A stretch of 10,870 nt of DNA from Phycisphaerae bacterium SM23_33 (GTDB taxonomy: Bacteria > Planctomycetota > Phycisphaerae > SM23-33), in assembly GCA_001303665.1 (NCBI GenBank), contig LJUF01000137.1:1-10870 (forward strand), read 5' to 3'. The notes beneath the pieces were generated by a model. The model worked only from the letters and a program-made list of their open reading frames with translations. It did not search any database and was not told where the DNA came from. Positions within the stretch are counted from its first letter, which is position 1. Every line of letters begins with the position of its first letter. The position numbers and the translations under genes are program-made. Below are positions 6,124 through 10,870 of this stretch, one piece after another.

Positions 6124-6818
6124 GTGTTCGACGGGGCAATCCGTGGAGACAGTTGGGCCCCGGGCCGCTGATCGCGCCGTCGCTGCTGGCGGCGGACTTC
6201 ATGCGGGTGGGGGAGCAGGCCCAGGCGGCCATCGCCGGCGGGGCCGACGTGCTGCACGTGGACATCATGGACGGGCACTTCGTGCCCAACCTGTCCATGG
6301 GGCCGGGGTTCGTCCGCAGCGCCCGCGAATTCACCGACCACCCCCTGGACGTGCACATCATGGTGACCGACGCCCTGCGCTTCGCCGAGGCCTTCGCCGA
6401 GGCGGGCGCCGACTCGGTCACCTTCCACGTCGAGGCCGACTGCGACCCGGTCAAGGTCATTCAACTGCTCCGCGATCGCGGGCTGGGGGTGGGCATGACC
6501 CTGCGCCCGGCCACCCCCGCCCGGGCCATCCAGCCTTTCATCGAAAGCGTCGATATGGTATTGGTAATGACCGTGGAGCCGGGCTACGGCGGCCAGGAGT
6601 TCAGGGAAGACCAGCTGGCCAAGGTCCGGCAGGTTCGCTCGTGGCTGGGCGCGGGCAGGCGGGTGGAGGTGGACGGCGGGATCAGCGTCCAGACCGCCGG
6701 GGCCTGCGCCGAGGCCGGCGCCGACGTGTTCGTGGCGGGAGTAAACGTCTTTCGCAGCGGCGACATTGCCGGCGCGATCGCGGGGTTGCGATCGGCCGCC
6801 GGGGCGCCGAGGCGGTGA
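6120..6818 (+). CDS. rpe: Ribulose-phosphate 3-epimerase
   Basis: It interconverts D-ribulose-5-phosphate and D-xylulose-5-phosphate in the pentose phosphate and Calvin pathways, in the cytoplasm. It is a complete TIM barrel with the family signatures in order: IAPSLLAADF, the metal/catalytic strand HVDIMDGHFVPN, DVHIMV, TFHVEAD, the MTVEPGYGGQEF phosphate/lid segment and VDGGIS with the second catalytic Asp. The end, AGADVFVAGVNVF, forms the last phosphate-binding strand. No ATG fits. The start given is TTG at 6120, which overlaps the preceding stop as TTGA and has GAAGG 7 nt upstream (232 residues). TTG at 6153, after a close GGAG, would give 221 residues and place IAPS as in E. coli Rpe, so it is a serious alternative. 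The overlap suggests translational coupling to the propeller gene, though no functional link is known. Confidence 0.92.
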   Translation: MSVRRGNPWRQLGPGPLIAPSLLAADFMRVGEQAQAAIAGGADVLHVDIMDGHFVPNLSMGPGFVRSAREFTDHPLDVHIMVTDALRFAEAFAEAGADSVTFHVEADCDPVKVIQLLRDRGLGVGMTLRPATPARAIQPFIESVDMVLVMTVEPGYGGQEFREDQLAKVRQVRSWLGAGRRVEVDGGISVQTAGACAEAGADVFVAGVNVFRSGDIAGAIAGLRSAAGAPRR

Positions 6819-6821
6819 CGG

Positions 6822-6836
6822 CGCGGGCGACCCGCG
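6822..6836 (+). other. Short hairpin between rpe and accD
   Basis: CGCGGG (6822-6827) and CCCGCG (6831-6836) form a 6-bp stem with a 3-nt CGA loop, 3 nt after the rpe stop in the 64-nt gap before accD. No T-run follows. It may be a weak pause or transcript-end structure, or nothing. Confidence 0.25.
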
Positions 6837-6882
6837 TCGCCGCCGCCGAGCGCTGCATGGAAGCAGCAGGAGACACACAGAA

Positions 6883-7755
6883 ATGCCGGAGCAGGAGCAG
6901 CCAGCACTGACGCCTTTCCAGTACGTGCCCACGCCGGCCGGGCCGCCCGTCCGCAAAAAACGCGACGTCCCCGACGGGCTGTGGATGCGCTGCACCGGGT
7001 GCGAGGCCACCCTGTACCGCAAGAGCGTGGCGGAGAACCTGGAGGTCTGCCCCGAGTGCGGGGCGCACTTCCGCGTCGGGGCCAGGACGCGGATCGGGCA
7101 GCTCACCGACCCGGAGACCTTCGAGGAGCTGTTCGCCGACATCGCCCCGGAGGACCCGCTGGGGTTCACCTGGCTGGGGCAGACCTATGAGCAGCGCATC
7201 CAGAAGGAGCAGGCCAAGACCGGCAACACCGAGGCCGTCCTGACCGGCATCGCCTACATCAAGGGCCGCCGCACCGCCCTGGGGGTGATGGACCCGGAGT
7301 TCCTGATGGGCTCCATGGGCTCGGTGCTGGGGGAGAAGGCCACCCTGCTGATCGAGCACGCGGCCGAGCACGGCCTGCCGCTGGTGATGGTGTGCTCCTC
7401 CGGCGGGGCGAGGATGCAGGAGGGCGTGCTGAGCCTGGCGCAGATGGGCAAGACGGCCGCGGCCCTGGGCCGGTTCGAGGAGGCGGGCGGGCTGTACATC
7501 TCGGTGCTGGCCGACCCGACCACGGCCGGGGTGCTGGCCAGCTTCGCCAGCCTGGCCGACATCATCCTCGCCGAGCCGGGCGCCCTGATCGGCTTCACCG
7601 GCCAGCGCGTCATCAAGAACACCATCAAGACCGAGCTGCCGGAGGGCTTCCAGCGGGCGGAGTTCCTGCTGGAGCACGGCTTCATCGACCTGATCGTTCC
7701 CCGCCAGGAGTTGCGGAGCGAGATCGCCCGGCTGATCGACCTGTGCGGCAAGTAG
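6883..7755 (+). CDS. accD: Acetyl-CoA carboxylase carboxyltransferase subunit beta
   Basis: A 290-residue protein of normal family length. With the alpha subunit (not in this window) it moves the carboxyl group from biotin carrier protein to acetyl-CoA, making malonyl-CoA for fatty acid synthesis. The N-terminal four-cysteine zinc ribbon is complete: C37 and C40, C56 and C59. The crotonase-fold carboxyltransferase domain follows, with SMGSVLGEK at 144-152, the oxyanion-hole segment CSSGGARMQEG at 171-181, YISVLADPTTAGV and GFTGQRVI, ending in FQRAEFLLEHGFIDLIV. Where many bacterial AccD proteins read FMGGSMG, this one reads FLMGSMG (140-146), so one glycine is Met. The ATG is preceded by AGGAG at 6868-6872, 10 nt upstream. 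An N-terminal extension of about 30 residues before the zinc ribbon is typical of many relatives. It lies 64 bp after rpe, and the next gene starts 37 bp on. Confidence 0.96.
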   Translation: MPEQEQPALTPFQYVPTPAGPPVRKKRDVPDGLWMRCTGCEATLYRKSVAENLEVCPECGAHFRVGARTRIGQLTDPETFEELFADIAPEDPLGFTWLGQTYEQRIQKEQAKTGNTEAVLTGIAYIKGRRTALGVMDPEFLMGSMGSVLGEKATLLIEHAAEHGLPLVMVCSSGGARMQEGVLSLAQMGKTAAALGRFEEAGGLYISVLADPTTAGVLASFASLADIILAEPGALIGFTGQRVIKNTIKTELPEGFQRAEFLLEHGFIDLIVPRQELRSEIARLIDLCGK

Positions 7756-7792
7756 CCGGGCCGGGCAGCGCGGGCCGTCGAGGCTCCAGCCC

Positions 7793-8938
7793 ATGAACTA
7801 CCGCGTCAGGGCGATTACCCAGCCGCCGAAGCATCACTTCTTTGGCTACTACGACATGCGCCCGTGGGACCCGGCCGGCCGGTACCACCTGGTGCTGGAG
7901 GTCGGCTTCATGGACCGGCCGCCAGCGCGGGAGGATTTCGCCGCCGTATGCGTCGTGGACCTCGCCGAAGGCGGCAAGCTCATCCCGCTGGCGCGGACCC
8001 GGGCCTGGAACTTCCAGCAGGGGGCCATGCTGCACTGGCTGGCGGGCGCGGAGCCGACGGTGCTGTTCAACGACCGGCGGGGTGGGCGGTTCGTTTGCGT
8101 GGCCCACGAGATGGGCTCCGGGCAGGAGAAGGTTCTCGGCCCGGCCATCGGGGCGCTGAGCGAGGACGGCCGATTCGCGGCCACGCTGAATTTCTCGCGG
8201 ATCGCGATTACCCGGCCGGGCTACGGCTACGAGGGGGTAGACGACCCGCGCAACGAGGCGAACCTTCCGCCTGACGACGGGCTGGGGCTGCTGGAGGTGG
8301 CGTCGGGTCGGCATCGCATCATCGTTTCATTCCCCGACCTCACCGAGCAGCAGCAGCCGGAGCTGGCCTACGGCGGGGGGAAAGTCTGGTTCAACCACGT
8401 GTACTTCAATCCCTCGGGCACGCGGCTGGCGTTTCTGTGCCGGTGGGTCCCGCCGGGGCAGAAAAGCTGGCTGACGCAGATGTGGACGGTCGGGCTGGAC
8501 GGAAAGGACCTGGTCCGCTGCCTGGACGGGCCGCTGGTCAGCCATTTCGACTGGAAGGACGACCAGACGCTCATCGCCTGGACGGGCGTCGGCGGCGTGG
8601 AGGCGATGTACGAGGTGGATGGCATGGCCCGCCGGCCGCCCGCGGCGGTGTTCCGCGACGCCATCGACCGCGACGGCCACATCTGCTACAGCCGCGACCG
8701 GCGCCGGGTCGTCACCGACACGTATCCCGGGCCGGACGGCAGCCGCGAGCTGTTCCTCGTCGAATGCGCCACCGGCCGGAAGCTGTCCCTGGGCAGCTAC
8801 CACTCGCCGGTGGACCCCCAACGGCACGAGATCCGTTGCGACCTGCATCCGTCCTGGAGCGACGACGACCGGCAGATCGCCTTCGACGGCATGCACGAAG
8901 GCACGCGGCAGCGTTACGTCGTGGAGCTTCCGCCGTGA
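7793..8938 (+). CDS. TolB/PD40-like beta-propeller protein of unknown function
   Basis: A 381-residue protein with no signal peptide, so probably cytoplasmic. It opens with HHFFGYYD (14-21), followed by a PWDPAGRY segment. It then shows repeated strand pairs ending in the D-G/N-P-x-G turns of TolB/WD40-like (PD40) propellers: FNPSGTRLAFLCRW near 205, VSHFDWKDDQTLIAW near 249, HICYSRDRRRVVTD near 296 and LHPSWSDDDRQIAFDG near 351. Histidines at 202, 251, 296, 345 and 352 sit at strand starts. That arrangement recalls the seven-bladed oligogalacturonate lyases (PL22), which bind a metal through clustered His residues, but I cannot align it confidently and do not claim lyase activity. The ATG is chosen because GAGG (7780-7783) lies 9 nt upstream. 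Its stop overlaps the GTG of the M24-like gene by 4 nt, so the two are very likely translated together. Confidence 0.75.
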   Translation: MNYRVRAITQPPKHHFFGYYDMRPWDPAGRYHLVLEVGFMDRPPAREDFAAVCVVDLAEGGKLIPLARTRAWNFQQGAMLHWLAGAEPTVLFNDRRGGRFVCVAHEMGSGQEKVLGPAIGALSEDGRFAATLNFSRIAITRPGYGYEGVDDPRNEANLPPDDGLGLLEVASGRHRIIVSFPDLTEQQQPELAYGGGKVWFNHVYFNPSGTRLAFLCRWVPPGQKSWLTQMWTVGLDGKDLVRCLDGPLVSHFDWKDDQTLIAWTGVGGVEAMYEVDGMARRPPAAVFRDAIDRDGHICYSRDRRRVVTDTYPGPDGSRELFLVECATGRKLSLGSYHSPVDPQRHEIRCDLHPSWSDDDRQIAFDGMHEGTRQRYVVELPP

Positions 8939-10035
8939 CGCAGGAGCGACGCCAAAAGCACGAGCGGGTCATCGAGTACCTGGGGCGGCGCGGGCTGGAC
9001 GGCGTCGTCCTGACCCGGCGATGCAACTTCAGCTGGTACACCGGCGGGGCCCACAACCACGTGGCCGAGGCCTGCGACGTGGGGGTCAGCTCGCTGGTGG
9101 TGACGCGGGAGCGGGCGGTGGTGGTGGCCAACAACATCGAGGCCACCCGCCTGGCGGGCGAGGACCTGCCGGCCGAGATCGCCGTGATCGAGTACCCGTA
9201 CTACGACGGGCGGCGCCGCCTTGCCGCCTTCGCCGAGGCCACCGGCGCCGGCCGGTGGGCCGCCGACGCGGCCCTGGAGGGGCTGGAGTTGGAGCAGACC
9301 GACGAGGAATTTGATCGGCTTCGCTGGCAGTTGACCGCTCCGGAGATCGAGCGCTATCGCGGCCTCTGCCGGGACGTCGCCGAGTGCGTGGAGGCCGTCG
9401 CCCGCCGGGCGGTGCCCGGCATGACGGAGGCGGCGATTGCCGGGGGTCTTTCGGCGGAGCTGAGAGGCCGCCGGATCATCCCTTGGGTGCTGCTGGTCGG
9501 CTGCGACGGGCGGATCGCCCTGCACCGTCACCCGCTGCCGACGGACAAGCCCCTGCGGAAGCTGGCGATGCTGGTGACGACCGCCGAGCGGGGCGGGATG
9601 CTGGCGGCGGTGACGCGGCTGGCGGCCTTCGGGGGGATTTCCGGGGCTCTGGGCGACAGGCACCGGGCCGTGACCGTGGTGGACGCGGCGTTGATCGGGG
9701 CGACCTCACCCGGCACGACGTTGGGCGAGATCTTCGCGGCCGCCCAGCAGGCCTACGCCCGGGCGGGCTTTCCCGACGAGTGGCGGCGGCACCACCAGGG
9801 CGGCTCGATCGGGTATCTGCCGCGGGAGGTCAAGGCCGCCCCGGGCTGCCCGGTAAAGGTGTTGGCGGATCAGGCCTTTGCCTGGAATCCCTCCATCGCC
9901 GGCACCAAGTCGGAAGACACCATCCTGTGCACGCAATCCGGCCCCGAGGTTCTCACCCACACCGGCCGCTGGCCCAGCATCGAGGCAAGCTGGCAGGGCA
10001 GGAGCTTCCCCCGCCCGGACATCCTAGCTGTCTGA
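8935..10035 (+). CDS. M24 (creatinase/aminopeptidase P) family protein lacking most metal ligands
   Basis: A 366-residue cytoplasmic protein with a creatinase-type N-terminal domain (residues 1 to about 125: RVIEYLGRRGLDGVVLTRRCNFSWYTG, then SSLVVTRERAVVVANNIE) and a C-terminal pita-bread domain (from about 130: LTAPEIERYRGLCRDVAECVE, VPGMTEAAIAGGL). In metallo-M24 enzymes five ligands are expected: Asp, Asp, His, Glu, Glu. Here the Asp-bearing strands at 213-228 read LVTTAERGGMLAAVTR with no Asp. The His region is present as RHHQGGSIGY (H286, H287). The EPG Glu is replaced by N318 in WNPS. Only the last Glu remains (E327 in KSEDTILC). H197 and H199 (LHRHPLPT) lie where aminopeptidases have a catalytic His. 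It may act without metal, as creatinase does, or bind without cleaving. The GTG start at 8935 overlaps the previous stop as GTGA; no internal ATG fits the domain start. Confidence 0.82.
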   Translation: MTQERRQKHERVIEYLGRRGLDGVVLTRRCNFSWYTGGAHNHVAEACDVGVSSLVVTRERAVVVANNIEATRLAGEDLPAEIAVIEYPYYDGRRRLAAFAEATGAGRWAADAALEGLELEQTDEEFDRLRWQLTAPEIERYRGLCRDVAECVEAVARRAVPGMTEAAIAGGLSAELRGRRIIPWVLLVGCDGRIALHRHPLPTDKPLRKLAMLVTTAERGGMLAAVTRLAAFGGISGALGDRHRAVTVVDAALIGATSPGTTLGEIFAAAQQAYARAGFPDEWRRHHQGGSIGYLPREVKAAPGCPVKVLADQAFAWNPSIAGTKSEDTILCTQSGPEVLTHTGRWPSIEASWQGRSFPRPDILAV

Positions 10036-10870
10036 CTTTTGCGGCGGCGGGGCGGCGCCGGCCTGGCCGCTGGCGGCCGGCGTCGCGGTCGACTTTTTCC
10101 TGCGTCTGCGCCGGCGCGGCCTCTTCCTGGGCGGAGGGGCGGCTTGGGCCTGCTCCGGCGGCTTGGGCGGCTCGGCGGCTTCGGCAGGCGGCTTGGTTTC
10201 GGCGGGGGCTTGGGCCTGGGCGGGCTTCTTGCGCCGACGGCGGCGGCCCCTCTTCCTGGGCTCGGCCTGTTCGCCGGCCGGCGGCTCGGCCTTGGGCTCG
10301 GCCGGGGCCGGAGGCGGCGCCGCCACCTCTTTCGCGGCCCGCTGGCGCTTTCGGAAGGACGCCACGTCGGCTTCGGTGATCTCGCGCGTGGGCACCTCCC
10401 TGGGCCGGCGTTCAGATGCCCTGGAGGCCTCCCACGGCAGCGTCGAGCCGCGGGCGTCGGTGCAGATGATGCGGATCTGGTCGGCCGCCATGTGCGGGTC
10501 GGCGTGGAAGAGGATTTTCGTGGAGCAGGCCCGCTCCAGCGCGGTGACTTCGCCGCGGCGTTGGTTGAGGATGTGGTCGGCCACGGGGGGCGAGACGGTC
10601 ACTTCGATCCTGGCGACCTGTGGGTCGTCGGCCGCCAGCCGCAGCGTGCGGATGACGGCCAGCCCCTGGGATTCCTCCGACTTGATCCGCCCGGCCCCGC
10701 CGCACTGGGGGCAGGGGCGGAAGATGCTGCTGGCCAGCGAGGGCCGCATCCGCTGGCGGGTCATCTCCACGATGCCGAACCGGCTCATGCGCAGGATCTG
10801 CGTGCGGGCCCTGTCTTTGCGGATCTCGCCGCGCAGGACCTTCTCCACCTCCCGGCGGTTCTTGTCCATG
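10024..10870 (-). CDS. Rne/Rng family ribonuclease (RNase E/G), C-terminal part
   Basis: This gene enters from the right edge; the ATG at 10869-10867 lies inside the conserved FIDM-x-x-x-x-NRREVE region and is not the true start. RNase E/G is an endonuclease that processes rRNA, tRNA and mRNA. Visible are NRREVEKVLR, DRARTQILRMSRFGIVEMTRQRMRPS, the zinc-link CPQCGGAG (matching the CPxC of E. coli RNase E, which bridges subunits) and the small-domain strands RIEVTVSPPVADHILNQ. Catalytic Asp residues lie upstream of the window. From roughly 10400 down to 10024 the protein becomes a disordered-looking Pro/Ala/Glu tail of about 125 residues with two dense Arg/Lys blocks (about 10224-10256 and 10091-10130). 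Such tails bind RNA or degradosome partners in other bacteria. The stop at 10024-10026 lies 12 bp inside the end of the convergent M24-like gene. Rne versus Rng cannot be decided here. Confidence 0.92.
   Translation of the reverse strand, partial: MDKNRREVEKVLRGEIRKDRARTQILRMSRFGIVEMTRQRMRPSLASSIFRPCPQCGGAGRIKSEESQGLAVIRTLRLAADDPQVARIEVTVSPPVADHILNQRRGEVTALERACSTKILFHADPHMAADQIRIICTDARGSTLPWEASRASERRPREVPTREITEADVASFRKRQRAAKEVAAPPPAPAEPKAEPPAGEQAEPRKRGRRRRRKKPAQAQAPAETKPPAEAAEPPKPPEQAQAAPPPRKRPRRRRRRKKSTATPAASGQAGAAPPPQKSDS

Noticed and set aside
6027..7169. 380-codon minus-strand open frame across rpe and accD, and similar long antisense frames at 2193-3059 and 6682-7794
   Set aside because: Long antisense frames are expected in very GC-rich coding DNA; none has a credible domain and all oppose well-identified genes.
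8437..8934. Extended N-terminus for the M24-like protein
   Set aside because: That stretch lies inside the propeller gene in another frame and reads as low-complexity R/G/P/A; the GTGA overlap at 8935 gives the normal M24 length.

Overview
The window is very GC-rich, gene-dense bacterial DNA. The gene set suggests a planctomycete, perhaps of the Phycisphaerae: a long eukaryote-like phosphoglycerate kinase, an exported HEAT plus PQQ-propeller protein, a GH116 glycosidase, and several genes of unknown function. That assignment is inference; there is no rRNA or other marker here. No tRNA, rRNA, CRISPR array, transposase or phage gene was seen.

Layout. (1) 1-1032 is the 3' part of a GH116 glycoside hydrolase, closed by a hairpin whose left arm is a three-copy tandem 10-mer. 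(2) 1128-3765 is a glycolytic block. A good sigma70-type promoter precedes gap (GAPDH). A 271-bp spacer with a folded leader follows, then pgk. As given, pgk is broken: about 10 codons seem to be missing after the SLKP motif, which shifts the frame. (3) 3766-3960 holds a nested imperfect palindrome of about 136 bp, followed by a small PNPOx-type split-barrel protein. (4) 4397-6818 holds two GC-rich inverted repeats, the HEAT/PQQ-propeller gene, and rpe (ribulose-phosphate 3-epimerase), which overlaps its stop codon. (5) 6883-7755 is accD (acetyl-CoA carboxylase transferase beta). (6) 7793-10035 is a translationally coupled pair: a cytoplasmic TolB/PD40-like beta-propeller and an M24-fold protein that has lost most of its metal ligands. 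(7) The end holds the C-terminal part of an RNase E/G on the minus strand, converging on the M24 gene with a 12-bp tail overlap.

How they fit. gap and pgk catalyse consecutive steps of lower glycolysis. rpe interconverts ribulose-5-phosphate and xylulose-5-phosphate. accD contributes to malonyl-CoA synthesis. Together this is a housekeeping carbon-metabolism neighbourhood with lineage-specific genes between. The less explained items are the propeller/M24 pair, the folded pgk leader, the palindromic element after pgk, and the pgk lesion, which may be an assembly error. No clearly new defence or mobile system is visible.
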